Source: Nostoc sp. UHCC 0870 (GTDB taxonomy: Bacteria > Cyanobacteriota > Cyanobacteriia > Cyanobacteriales > Nostocaceae). From it: 64,000 nucleotides of DNA. The notes under the pieces are model-generated. The model was not told the DNA's origin, did no database searches, and was given only the letters and a program-made list of their open reading frames with translations. Location of the stretch: contig NZ_CP091913.1 in the NCBI RefSeq assembly GCF_022063185.1, forward strand, positions 202,501-266,500. The letters are read 5' to 3'. Each line of letters opens with the position of its first letter. The first letter of the stretch is position 1. Shown here piece by piece: positions 54,892 to 63,893 of the stretch. A program made the position numbers and the translations under genes.

Positions 54892-57039
54892 ATGAATTAC
54901 ACGACACACAACACTATTGTTAATTTTATTTGGGGTATTGCCGATGATGTATTGAGAGATGTCTATGTACGCGGTAAATACCGAGATGTCATTTTGCCAA
55001 TGACGGTACTACGGCGTTTGGATTGCTTATTAGAACCCACTAAAGATAAGGTACTTGAACTTCATAAGCGGCTGGAAGAAGGCAATTTTGGACAAAATGC
55101 CATAGCGCAACAGCTTCCTAGAGTAACGGGTTATGTATTTTATAATACTTCTCAATTTACTTTTAAAACCTTGCTCGACTTTCCTAGCGACATTCGGGCA
55201 AATTTTGAAAATTATTTAAATGGTTTTAGCGAGAACGTACAAGAGATTATTGCTAAGTTTAAACTGCGAAATCAAATTGAGACTTTAGTAGAAAGTAATC
55301 GGCTTTATGCTCTAATTCAAAAATTTGTGGCTAAGGAAATTAACCTTAGTTCTGAAGCAGTTAAAAATGAGAATGGCGAGATTATTCATGAGGGATTAAC
55401 TAACCTGGGAATGGGTTATGTGTTCGAGGAATTAATCCGCAAGTTTAACGAAGAGAATAACGAAGAAGCGGGAGAACACTTTACCCCTCGTGACATTATT
55501 CAGTTAATGGTGAATTTGATATTTCTGCCAGTTGAAAATCAGATTCAAGGTGGTACTTATTTGGTATATGACGATGCTTGTGGCTCTGGGGGGATGTTGA
55601 CTGAATCAGAAGCATTTATTCAACAGCTTGCGGAAAAATTAGATAAAAAAGTCACAATTGAATTATACGGTCAGGAAGTTAACCCAGAAACATACGCTAT
55701 TTGTCAATCAGATATGTTAATTAAGGGTCGTGACCCTGACAAGATTTACTATGGTTCAACCATTTCTAATGATAAATTTGCAGATTTACAGTTCGACTTT
55801 ATGCTTGCTAATCCTCCCTATGGCAAGTCTTGGACTGTAGACCAGGAAGCTGTGTTTGATGGCAAAAAAAAGGAAGTTAAAGACCCGCGTTTTGCTGTAG
55901 AACATCCAGGTTTAAAACCAGGAGAAAAGCTAACTCTGTTACCTCGTAGCAGTGACGGACAATTGTTATTTTTGGTGAATATGCTTTCTAAAATGAAGCA
56001 GTCCACCACTTTGGGTAGTCGCATAGCAATTGTTCATAATGGTTCAGCTTTATTTACTGGTGATGCAGGTGGTGGAGAAAGTAATATTCGTCGCTGGATT
56101 ATTGAAAATGATTGGTTAGAGTGCATCATCGGTTTACCTTTGAATATGTTTTATAACACGGGTATTGCTACCTATATTTGGGTGCTATCTAACCGCAAAC
56201 CTGAACACCGTCAAGGGAAGGTACAGTTAATTGATGCCAGTGAATGGTATGGCAAGTTAAGAAAGAATTTAGGTAAGAAAAATTGTGAATTAACACAAGC
56301 AGATATTCAGCGCATTACAGAAACATTTTTGGCTTTTGAGGAAACAGAACAATCTAAGAGATTTGATAATGAGGATTTTGGTTATCACAAAATCACTGTT
56401 GAGCGTCCTTTACGGTTGACATTCCAAGTTACACCAGAACGATTAGAGCAGTTTTTAGCGGGAAGCTTGAGTAATTCATCTCCTAAAAAAGATAGTGGAA
56501 AACAACAGGAAATACAGCTAAATATTACCTCTGATACGAAGCATGGGTTAATTTTGGGGATATTAAAAGACTTGTTTGGCTGCGAACCTCACAAAGATTT
56601 TAATCGAGTCAAGCAGGAATTTGAGAAAGCACTGAAGGTGGAAGGAATTAAACTGACGGCTAAAGATTTGAAGTTAGTTTATGACACATTCACAGAGAAA
56701 GACGAAACCGCAGAACCTGTAATTAAGAAGAAAACTAAGGATGAGATAATTTATGAGTTTGATTCTGAATTGCGAGATACAGAGAATGTGCCATTGAAAG
56801 AAGATATTGAGGAGTATTTTGCTCGTGAAGTGCTACCTCATGTACCAGATGCTTGGATAGATTACGAGAAAACGGTAAGGGGTTATGAAATTTCTTTTAC
56901 TAAATATTTTTATAAGTTTAAACCGTTGCGGAGTTTGGAAGAAATAGCAGCAGATATCTTTGCTTTGGAAGCAGAAACAGAAGGTGTTTTACGCCAGATT
57001 GTTAGCGAGGAAAAATACACTCAATCCTCAATGTTATGA
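54892..57039 (+). CDS. hsdM: Type I methyltransferase subunit HsdM (second locus)
   Basis: This 715-residue N6-adenine methyltransferase has an N-terminal helical HsdM domain (IVNFIWGIADDVLRDVYVRGKYRDVILPMTVLRRLD, in part VILPMTVLRRLD), then GEHFTPRDIIQLM, the SAM motif DDACGSGGML (~228) and the catalytic LANPPYGKSW (~305). The C-terminal part is longer than in many HsdM and ends in a helical region. It forms M2S with HsdS and M2R2S with HsdR. No disruption is seen. The gap to hsdS (184 bp) contains a short in-frame stretch of unclear origin. Confidence 0.94.
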   Translation: MNYTTHNTIVNFIWGIADDVLRDVYVRGKYRDVILPMTVLRRLDCLLEPTKDKVLELHKRLEEGNFGQNAIAQQLPRVTGYVFYNTSQFTFKTLLDFPSDIRANFENYLNGFSENVQEIIAKFKLRNQIETLVESNRLYALIQKFVAKEINLSSEAVKNENGEIIHEGLTNLGMGYVFEELIRKFNEENNEEAGEHFTPRDIIQLMVNLIFLPVENQIQGGTYLVYDDACGSGGMLTESEAFIQQLAEKLDKKVTIELYGQEVNPETYAICQSDMLIKGRDPDKIYYGSTISNDKFADLQFDFMLANPPYGKSWTVDQEAVFDGKKKEVKDPRFAVEHPGLKPGEKLTLLPRSSDGQLLFLVNMLSKMKQSTTLGSRIAIVHNGSALFTGDAGGGESNIRRWIIENDWLECIIGLPLNMFYNTGIATYIWVLSNRKPEHRQGKVQLIDASEWYGKLRKNLGKKNCELTQADIQRITETFLAFEETEQSKRFDNEDFGYHKITVERPLRLTFQVTPERLEQFLAGSLSNSSPKKDSGKQQEIQLNITSDTKHGLILGILKDLFGCEPHKDFNRVKQEFEKALKVEGIKLTAKDLKLVYDTFTEKDETAEPVIKKKTKDEIIYEFDSELRDTENVPLKEDIEEYFAREVLPHVPDAWIDYEKTVRGYEISFTKYFYKFKPLRSLEEIAADIFALEAETEGVLRQIVSEEKYTQSSML

Positions 57040-57223
57040 CCATAATTCCGGTTTTTTGAGATATAAGAAACGCTCATGTCTACCATTTCAGCCTCATAAG
57101 AAGTTTAAAAAAGTTGATTTGGATGCACGTCAAAAGCTTTATCAAAAGATTGCTGAGTAAATTTGGAATCCAGAGCGTTTAAACAGGGTAGTTGAGTCGT
57201 AATTCTCTTGAGGAAGTCGTGGA

Positions 57224-58516
57224 ATGAAGTGTTATTCAAATTATAGGGATTCAGGTTTAGCTTTTGTCGAAAAAATTCCTCAGCATTGGGACTTAAAACG
57301 AGCAAAGTATTTCTTTTACGAAATAGATGAGCGTTCAGAGAAAGGAGATGAAGATTTACTTTCTGTTTCTCACATCACTGGAGTAACGCCACGAAGCGAA
57401 AAAAATATCACTATGTTTATGGCTGAATCTTATGAAGGCTATAAAACTTGCATTCCTAATGACTTAGTTATAAATATTATGTGGGCTTGGATGGGAGCGT
57501 TAGGAGTATCTAAATATCAAGGAATTATTAGTTCTGCATACGGTGTTTATAGGCAAAAAAATACAAATAACTTTTATACTGACTATCTTGAATATCTTGT
57601 AAGAATACCAGAGTACATCGCTGAATATACGCGTAGGTCAAAAGGTATTCGCTCCTCAAGACTACGTATGTATTCTGATGATTTTTTTCAAATACCTATT
57701 ATTTGTCCTCCAATTGAAGAACAAAGAACGATCGCCCACTTCCTCGATCGCAAATTAGAACAGATAGACCACTTCATCAGCAACAAGCAAAGGCTTATCG
57801 AATTACTCAAAGAGCAGAAAAGTGCGATCGCTAACCGTGCAGTAACCAAGGGACTTAACCCCCATGCACCTATGAAACCTTCTAGTATTGAGTGGTTGAG
57901 GGAAATACCGGAGCATTGGGAAGCGAAAAGAGCAAAATATTATTTCTATGAAGTAGACGAACGCTCGGAAACTGGTACTGAAGAACTTTTATCTGTTTCT
58001 CATATTACAGGGGTTACACCTCGTAGTGAGAAAAACATCACAATGTTTCAAGCAGAATCTTATGAAGGTTATAAAACTTGTCAAGTAGGTGATTTAGTAA
58101 GCAATATTATGTGGGCGTGGATGGGGGCTTTAGGTGTCTCTAATTATAGTGGCATTGTTAGTTCTTCTTATGGAGTCTACAGACAAAAAAATCCTGATAA
58201 TTTTGTATCAAGATATCTTGACTATTTAGTTAGAACAAATTCATACATTTCTGAGTTTATTTGTAGGTCAAAAGGAATTAGATCATCTCGGCTACGAATG
58301 TATACAGATGACTTCTTTGATATTCCAATTATTAAGCCTCCTAAAGAGGAGCAAGAAAAAATTCTTAGCTATATAGACGCAGAAAGCGCAAAAATTGATC
58401 TTGCGATCGCCAAAATAGAAAAAGAAATCGAACTAATCCAAGAATACCGCACCACCTTAATTTCCAACGCTGTAACGGGAAAAATAGACGTAAGGGAATT
58501 GACCTATAGTAGATAG
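57224..58516 (+). CDS. hsdS: Type I specificity subunit HsdS with twin recognition domains
   Basis: The 430-residue HsdS has two target-recognition domains, each followed by a conserved helical spacer (PPIEEQRTIAHFLDRKLEQID; PPKEEQEKILSYIDAESAKID). The domains (~12-165 and ~228-381) are nearly the same sequence: both have RAKYFFYE/RAKYYFYE, DERSE, LLSVSHITGVTPRSEKNITM, ESYEGYKTC, MWAWMGALGVS and SKGIRSSRLRMY. In normal HsdS the two domains differ and read two different half sites. Here both halves should read the same sequence in opposite orientation, giving a palindromic bipartite target. Confidence 0.93.
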   Translation: MKCYSNYRDSGLAFVEKIPQHWDLKRAKYFFYEIDERSEKGDEDLLSVSHITGVTPRSEKNITMFMAESYEGYKTCIPNDLVINIMWAWMGALGVSKYQGIISSAYGVYRQKNTNNFYTDYLEYLVRIPEYIAEYTRRSKGIRSSRLRMYSDDFFQIPIICPPIEEQRTIAHFLDRKLEQIDHFISNKQRLIELLKEQKSAIANRAVTKGLNPHAPMKPSSIEWLREIPEHWEAKRAKYYFYEVDERSETGTEELLSVSHITGVTPRSEKNITMFQAESYEGYKTCQVGDLVSNIMWAWMGALGVSNYSGIVSSSYGVYRQKNPDNFVSRYLDYLVRTNSYISEFICRSKGIRSSRLRMYTDDFFDIPIIKPPKEEQEKILSYIDAESAKIDLAIAKIEKEIELIQEYRTTLISNAVTGKIDVRELTYSR

Positions 58517-58548
58517 AGAAAATACCAACTCATACCCATGAACCTACC

Positions 58549-58794
58549 ATGACACAAGTTAACATTTCCTTGCCCCCAATAGTAGAAGAATACCTAAACC
58601 AGCAAATTACCCAACTAGGCTACAACAACCTAGAAGAATATATATATCAACTAATCTTAGAAGACCAAAAACGCAACAACCGAGAAAAGCTAGAAACAAT
58701 GTTAATATAAGGTTTAGACAGTGGCGCACCCATAGAAATTACAGAAAACTGGTGGGAACAAAAAAGAGCCGAACTACTCAAAAAAATGCCCTAA
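58549..58794 (+). pseudogene. parD: ParD-like antitoxin with an in-frame stop
   Basis: From ATG 58549 the frame encodes an RHH antitoxin (VNISLPPIVEEYLNQQI...NNLEEYIYQLILED) but meets TAA at 58708-58710. The same frame then continues with the usual antitoxin tail (GLDSGAPIEITENWWEQKRAELLKKM) to TAA at 58792-58794. One codon change would restore the 81-residue protein. The truncated 53-residue product might still bind DNA but would lack the toxin-binding tail. Confidence 0.8.
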
Positions 58795-58802
58795 CCAGAA
58801 CA

Positions 58803-58874
58803 ATGAACCAACGCATTTTTATTACTCCCAAAGCCAGCCAAGATATAGATGATCGACTTACCAAAAATTCTTGA
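58803..58874 (+). pseudogene. parE: ParE/RelE-like toxin remnant
   Basis: ATG 58803 opens a 23-residue reading frame (MNQRIFITPKASQDIDDRL) that resembles the first helix of ParE-type toxins and stops at TGA 58872. The remaining ~75 residues are missing. It lies 8 bp after the ParD-like gene, the normal order for the pair. A non-functional toxin explains why the antitoxin could also be lost. Confidence 0.65.
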
Positions 58875-58919
58875 ACTAGAATAAACCATAATAAAAACCC
58901 CGTAAAAATTCAAAATTGC

Positions 58920-59003
58920 TTAATTTCCGACGCTGTGACGGGAAAAATAGATGTACGCGAACCTTCAGCAGTTGAACCCACCCTTACAACCGCAGCAATT
59001 TAG
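58920..59003 (+). pseudogene. hsdS: Leftover hsdS 3' end
   Basis: TTA at 58920 begins LISDAVTGKIDVRE, which repeats the C-terminal end of hsdS (LISNAVTGKIDVRE) and runs to TAG at 59001-59003, 2 bp before the hsdR start. It looks like the original end of hsdS, displaced when the toxin-antitoxin pair and a second hsdS tail came in between. Confidence 0.75.
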
Positions 59004-59005
59004 CC

Positions 59006-62000
59006 ATGACCACAACTGACACTTCAGAAAAAGGCTTAGAAGCCCTCATAGAAAAAAGCCTACTTACAGAAGCAGGTTACATCAAAGGGCAACCAGTGGA
59101 CTATGACCGCAACTACTGCATAGATAAAACTCAACTGCTGCAATTCCTCCGCCAAACCCAACCCACCCAAATCACCAAACTAGAAACCAGCTACGGTAAA
59201 CGCTTTGAAGACAAGCTGTTTCAACGCATCTCAGACCAAATCAAAACCAGAGGTGTTATTGATGTTCTCCGCAAAGGTATCAAAGCCCAAGAAGTCAGCC
59301 TGACACTCTACTACAAGCTACCCCCATCCCAACTTAACCCCCAAGCCATCCAAAACTATAACCAAAATATCTTCTCCGTTACTCGTCAACTCCAATTCAG
59401 CAACGATAAAAAGCGACTATCCCTAGATATGGGGATTTTCATCAACGGCTTACCCCTCATCACCTTTGAACTCAAAAACAACCTCACAAAGCAAAACGTC
59501 CAAGATGCGATAAAGCAGTACAAAACTAGCCGTGACCCCAAAGAACCCCTATTTAACTTTGCCCGTTGCTTAGTTCATTTCGCCGTTGATGATGAGTTAG
59601 TCTACATGACTACCGAACTGAAGGGAGAACAAACAGTTTTTCTTCCCTTCAACAAAGGTCAAAAATCTGAACCCCACTTACTTTTCCCCGACAGTACAGG
59701 AAACCCCATCAACCCCAACGGACTCAAAACAGATTACCTATGGAAAGAAATTATCACCAAAACCAGCCTCAGCAACATCATTGAAAAATATGCTCAACTG
59801 GTAGAAGAGAACCTAACCCCCCAACCCCCTTCCCTACAAGGGAAGGGGGAATATGTAGAGACGTTGCAGGAGAGAGGTTTGGAGAGAGGTCAGAAAAAAC
59901 GCAAACTAATCTTTCCCCGTTACCACCAACTCGACCTAGTGCGAAAACTCCTAACCAATGCCAAAACCAACGGTGTAGGACAGCGTTATCTAGTTCAACA
60001 TTCCGCAGGTTCAGGTAAAAGTAACTCCATTAGTTGGCTAAGTCACCAACTCGTAGAACTCACCGACACCAGCGACACCAACCCCGTATTTGATTCCATT
60101 ATTGTAGTTACAGACCGCAAAGTCTTAGATAAACAAATCCGCGATAACATCAAACAGTTTGCCCAAGTCCAAGGCGTAGTTGAAGCCATCACCGAAGGTA
60201 GTAAACAACTAAAACAGGCACTAGAAGACGGCAAAAAAATTATCATCACCACAGTTTTTAAATTTGCCTATATTGTGAAAGAAATTCAGTCATTAAGCAA
60301 TCAAAAATTTGCCATTGTCATTGACGAAGCCCACTCCAGCCAAAGTGGTACAAGTGCAGCCAAAATGAGTGCAGCCCTGAATAAAGAAACAGGTGAGGAA
60401 GAAGAAACCACCGAAGATAAAATTCTCCGCATCATTGAAGAACAAAAACTCTCTCCCAACGCCAGTTACTTCGCCTTCACAGCCACACCCAAAAATAAGA
60501 CCTTAGAAACTTTTGGCATTCAAAATCCAGCAGATAACAAATATTATTCCTTCCATAACTATTCCATGAAACAGGCAATAGAGGAAGAATTTATCTTAGA
60601 TGTACTGGAGAACTACACCACCTATAGAAGTTACTGTAAGCTTGAGAAAAAAATTGAAGACGACCCCCAATTTGATACCAAACGAGCAAAGAAAAAGCTC
60701 AAGCAGTACATAGAGGGACACCCCCACGCTATCCGCCAGAAAGCAGAAATTATGATTGACCATTTCATGCAAGAAGTAATTGGTCAACGCAAAATTAATG
60801 GACAAGCAAAAGCAATGGTCGTCACCAATGGTATTAACAGTGCCATTCGCTATAAACTAGCCTTCGATGCCTACCTACAGGAAATCAACGCACCTTACAA
60901 AACTATAGTTGCATTTACAGGCAGTAAAGAAGTTGACGGAAAAAAAGAGGATGAGTCCTCAATGAACGGCTTTCCAGGGAACGACATTCCCAAAGAGTTC
61001 AAAAAAAGTGAGTATAGATTCCTGATAGTAGCTGATAAATATCAAACAGGATTTGACCAACCCCTATTACATACCATGTATGTAGATAAACCTCTAGCCG
61101 ATATCAAAGCCGTTCAAACCTTATCTCGCCTCAACCGTGCTTACAAACCCGATAAAAAAGATACATTTATCCTAGATTTCGTCAACTCAGCCGATGCAAT
61201 TAAAGAAGCCTTTGACCCCTTTTATAAAACAACAATCCTCAGTGAAGAAACTGATATAGACCGCCTCAACGACTTACAAGATGCGCTTGACAATTTCCAA
61301 GTTTATTCCGAAGAACAAGTCAACGAATTAATGACCCGCTTCATCAACGGTGCTGAACGTGACCAATTAGACCCCATTCTCGATGAATGCAAACAAAACT
61401 TTATCACTGAATTAGATGAAGAACAGCAAATAGATTTCAAGAAAAAAGGCAAATCTTTTGTCCGTAACTATCAATTTCTAGTCCAAATTCATCCTTTCCG
61501 TAATCCCTACTGGGAAAGCCTGAAAACCTTTCTCAAATTCCTCCTAGCCAAACTTCCCAACCTTAACAACACCGATTTATCCAAAGGTATTTTAGAAAGC
61601 GTTGACATCGACAGTTACCGCATAGAAAGACAAACAACCCTAGCCATACAACTTGAAGGTGATGGAGAAATTGCACCCGCACCCCCTGACCCTCCTGGTA
61701 GACAAAATCAGACGGAATTAGACACACTCAGCAATATTATCCAAGAATTTAACGATCTCTTCGGTAATATTGAGTGGACAGAAAAAGATAAAGTGCGTCG
61801 CTTCCTGTTTGAAGAGTTACCCGCCGAAGTCAGCAAAGACGAAGAATATCAGAACGCCAAGAAATACTCAGACCGCCAAAACGCCAGAATCACCTTCGAG
61901 AAAAAGCTAGTCGATAAGTTTCAGGAGTTCATCTTCGACCATACAGAAGCATACCGTAAATTTACTGATGATAATGAGTTTAAAACATGGTTAGCCAATA

Positions 62001-62038
62001 CCCTGTTCGATAATGATTACGACCAAGGTGCAGCATAG
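59006..62038 (+). CDS. hsdR: Type I restriction subunit HsdR (second locus)
   Basis: This 1010-residue motor/nuclease subunit keeps the N-terminal nuclease core FINGLPLITFELKNN (~150), Walker A VQHSAGSGKSNSI (~330), the DEAD-box-like FAIVIDEAHSSQSG (~435), motif III FAFTATP (~492) and motif VI QTLSRLNRAYK (~708). All functional motifs are present, unlike the hsdR at 4744-7076. Residues ~268-296 (TPQPPSLQGKGEY...QERGLERGQ) come from an intergenic-type repeat inserted in frame just before the helicase. Confidence 0.94.
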   Translation: MTTTDTSEKGLEALIEKSLLTEAGYIKGQPVDYDRNYCIDKTQLLQFLRQTQPTQITKLETSYGKRFEDKLFQRISDQIKTRGVIDVLRKGIKAQEVSLTLYYKLPPSQLNPQAIQNYNQNIFSVTRQLQFSNDKKRLSLDMGIFINGLPLITFELKNNLTKQNVQDAIKQYKTSRDPKEPLFNFARCLVHFAVDDELVYMTTELKGEQTVFLPFNKGQKSEPHLLFPDSTGNPINPNGLKTDYLWKEIITKTSLSNIIEKYAQLVEENLTPQPPSLQGKGEYVETLQERGLERGQKKRKLIFPRYHQLDLVRKLLTNAKTNGVGQRYLVQHSAGSGKSNSISWLSHQLVELTDTSDTNPVFDSIIVVTDRKVLDKQIRDNIKQFAQVQGVVEAITEGSKQLKQALEDGKKIIITTVFKFAYIVKEIQSLSNQKFAIVIDEAHSSQSGTSAAKMSAALNKETGEEEETTEDKILRIIEEQKLSPNASYFAFTATPKNKTLETFGIQNPADNKYYSFHNYSMKQAIEEEFILDVLENYTTYRSYCKLEKKIEDDPQFDTKRAKKKLKQYIEGHPHAIRQKAEIMIDHFMQEVIGQRKINGQAKAMVVTNGINSAIRYKLAFDAYLQEINAPYKTIVAFTGSKEVDGKKEDESSMNGFPGNDIPKEFKKSEYRFLIVADKYQTGFDQPLLHTMYVDKPLADIKAVQTLSRLNRAYKPDKKDTFILDFVNSADAIKEAFDPFYKTTILSEETDIDRLNDLQDALDNFQVYSEEQVNELMTRFINGAERDQLDPILDECKQNFITELDEEQQIDFKKKGKSFVRNYQFLVQIHPFRNPYWESLKTFLKFLLAKLPNLNNTDLSKGILESVDIDSYRIERQTTLAIQLEGDGEIAPAPPDPPGRQNQTELDTLSNIIQEFNDLFGNIEWTEKDKVRRFLFEELPAEVSKDEEYQNAKKYSDRQNARITFEKKLVDKFQEFIFDHTEAYRKFTDDNEFKTWLANTLFDNDYDQGAA
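59811..59893. repeat. Palindromic repeat inserted in frame in hsdR
   Basis: CCCCCTTCCCT-ACA-AGGGAAGGGGG is a near-perfect palindrome. It is followed by GGAGAGAGGTTTGGAGAGAGGTC, a word also found at 54700-54724 upstream of the same R-M locus. The insert is divisible by three and leaves hsdR open. Confidence 0.8.
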
Positions 62039-62483
62039 GCAATGTGCCAAAAACTACTTTGAGACAAATTGAGGTCAGTTTTCTGAACTACTCCATCATC
62101 CAATCTAAAGATTTGGTTGCTTATCACTGATGATATTTTTGTGCTGTTAATTTTGAACAGTTTGCTGGAATTTTTAGATAAAAAATATTCTTTTTTCGAC
62201 ATTAAATAAAAAAAGATGCTGATTGTAAAGTTAGTATATTTTTCACCAGAAAGAAGAAGACAGCGCGATAGTCTCCGCCCGACGGTCGGTCATCGCTTGA
62301 CTTGTAAACTATTTTTTATCATTCTCCTTTAGGTAGATTAGGGAATAGCCATAAGACAGTATATTTGGATGAGTTAACACAAAATGGAGCAAAAATCTTC
62401 ATGCTAAATAAGTAAACTTCATTACAAAATTTTCGATTCAGATTTAGTTCCATTTATCTTGTTTTGTAGGTTTGCTGTCAGCT
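62039..62483. other. Intergenic region, 445 bp, no gene seen
   Basis: Beyond the hsdR stop the DNA is AT-rich. One short arm pair (CCGCCCGACGGTCGGTCATCG, about 62275) is the only structure noted. It should contain the promoter of the RND efflux operon that starts at 62484. Confidence 0.5.
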
Positions 62484-63800
62484 ATGTCATCCCCTGATTC
62501 TCACACTGATTTTCCAGAAAATCTTCCTCGTCCATCCTATGAGCCACCCCCAGAAAACTGGCGGTGGTTGAAGTTATTAGTAGCCGCCATCCTACTGTTG
62601 ATAGGTGGAACAGCCGTAGTTTGGCGATTACTCACTCCCATTAATCAAGCACCATTGGCTGCCAATGCTAAATCATCAGGGGTACGAGTTAAAATATCAC
62701 CAGTACAAATAGGCACAATTGAAGACAGTACAGACTTTGTTGCTAGTCTAGAATCCCGGCAATCTGTGAAGCTGCAACCGAGAATTGAAGGGCAAGTTAC
62801 TCAAATATACGTCAGATCAGGAGATGCGATCGCCGCCGGTGCAGTCGTGATGCAAATCGACCCCAGACAGCAACAAGCCGCATTGATAGGTAACGATACC
62901 GCCGCCGATGCAGCTAAAGCTCAGTTAGAAAACGCCTACGCCACACTAAAATCACTAGAAGCAGAAAGGTTATCGAAGCTGGCAGATTTAAGCCTAAATC
63001 GGCAAGATTATCAAAGATATGCCAGTTTAGCACAAGAAGGGGCAGTATCTCGACAAACTAGGGATCAATCAGCTAACAGACTAGCCATAGCTACAGCTAG
63101 TCTCAACGCCATAGATTCCAGCATTCAAGCTCAAAAAGCCAACATTGCCCAAGCCCAAAAAAGTTGGCAGCAAGCCAAATCTAATACGGCTCAACAACAA
63201 CTGCAACAGTACAGAATTACCGCCCCTTTTACGGGTACTGTGGGGAATATTTCTGTAAAACTGGGTGATTTTGTCAATACATCTACACAATTAGTCACCA
63301 TCACTCAAAACCAACCATTAGAAGTTAATGTTTCCGTCCCCCTAGAACGCGCCTCCCAATTGCGTAAGGGAATGCCGGTGGAGATTATGAACGCGCAAGG
63401 TCAAGTTTTGGGTACAAGTCGGGTATTTTTCATTGCTCCTAATGCTACCAACGATACCCAAACTATCCTGATGAAAGCACTATACACTAACTCTAATAAT
63501 CAACTCCGGGCAGACCAATTAATTAGAGCTAGAGTGATTTGGAGTCAGAGGACTGGTGTTTTAATTCCTACTACAGCCATTTCTCGTATAGCTGGCAATA
63601 CCTTTGTCTATGTAGCGCAAACGGAAACATCACCGCAAGGCGTTTCTCAATTAGTCGCCCGTCAAAAACGGGTGCAACTAGGCGATATTAGACGCAATCA
63701 TTACCAAGTTCTATCAGGGTTGCAGCCACAAGACAAAATCATCGTCTCAGGGTTGCTTAATCTCCAAGACGGTGTGCCGATTGTTCCTGATTCTCTGTAG
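62484..63800 (+). CDS. RND efflux periplasmic adaptor (membrane fusion protein)
   Basis: This 438-residue HlyD/AcrA-type adaptor has an N-terminal membrane anchor (WLKLLVAAILLLIGGTAVVW, ~27-46). It continues with the lipoyl half motif ...QPRIEGQVTQIYVRSGDAIAAGAVVMQID, an alanine/glutamine-rich helical hairpin (~130-225, e.g. AQLENAYATLKSLEAERL), the second lipoyl half (YRITAPFTGTVGNISVKLGD), and beta-barrel segments to the C-terminus. It links an inner-membrane RND pump to an outer-membrane channel. ATG 62484 is preferred over the upstream TTG. The pump gene follows 93 bp later. Confidence 0.93.
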   Translation: MSSPDSHTDFPENLPRPSYEPPPENWRWLKLLVAAILLLIGGTAVVWRLLTPINQAPLAANAKSSGVRVKISPVQIGTIEDSTDFVASLESRQSVKLQPRIEGQVTQIYVRSGDAIAAGAVVMQIDPRQQQAALIGNDTAADAAKAQLENAYATLKSLEAERLSKLADLSLNRQDYQRYASLAQEGAVSRQTRDQSANRLAIATASLNAIDSSIQAQKANIAQAQKSWQQAKSNTAQQQLQQYRITAPFTGTVGNISVKLGDFVNTSTQLVTITQNQPLEVNVSVPLERASQLRKGMPVEIMNAQGQVLGTSRVFFIAPNATNDTQTILMKALYTNSNNQLRADQLIRARVIWSQRTGVLIPTTAISRIAGNTFVYVAQTETSPQGVSQLVARQKRVQLGDIRRNHYQVLSGLQPQDKIIVSGLLNLQDGVPIVPDSL

Positions 63801-63893
63801 TATTGGGGATTGGGGAAAAATTAATTCAAAATTCAAAATTCAAAATTCAGCCTACAAATCCCCCAATACCCAATCCCTAATCCCCATTCCCCA

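Noticed and set aside
57040..57223. A small gene between hsdM and hsdS of the second R-M locus
   Set aside because: A short frame (KKFKKVDLDARQKLYQKIAE) is visible but ends quickly and has no start or family; it may be a leftover but cannot be supported.
59811..59893. CRISPR-like or regulatory repeat inside hsdR
   Set aside because: It is a single palindromic unit of a dispersed repeat, not an array, and it lies within an intact reading frame.
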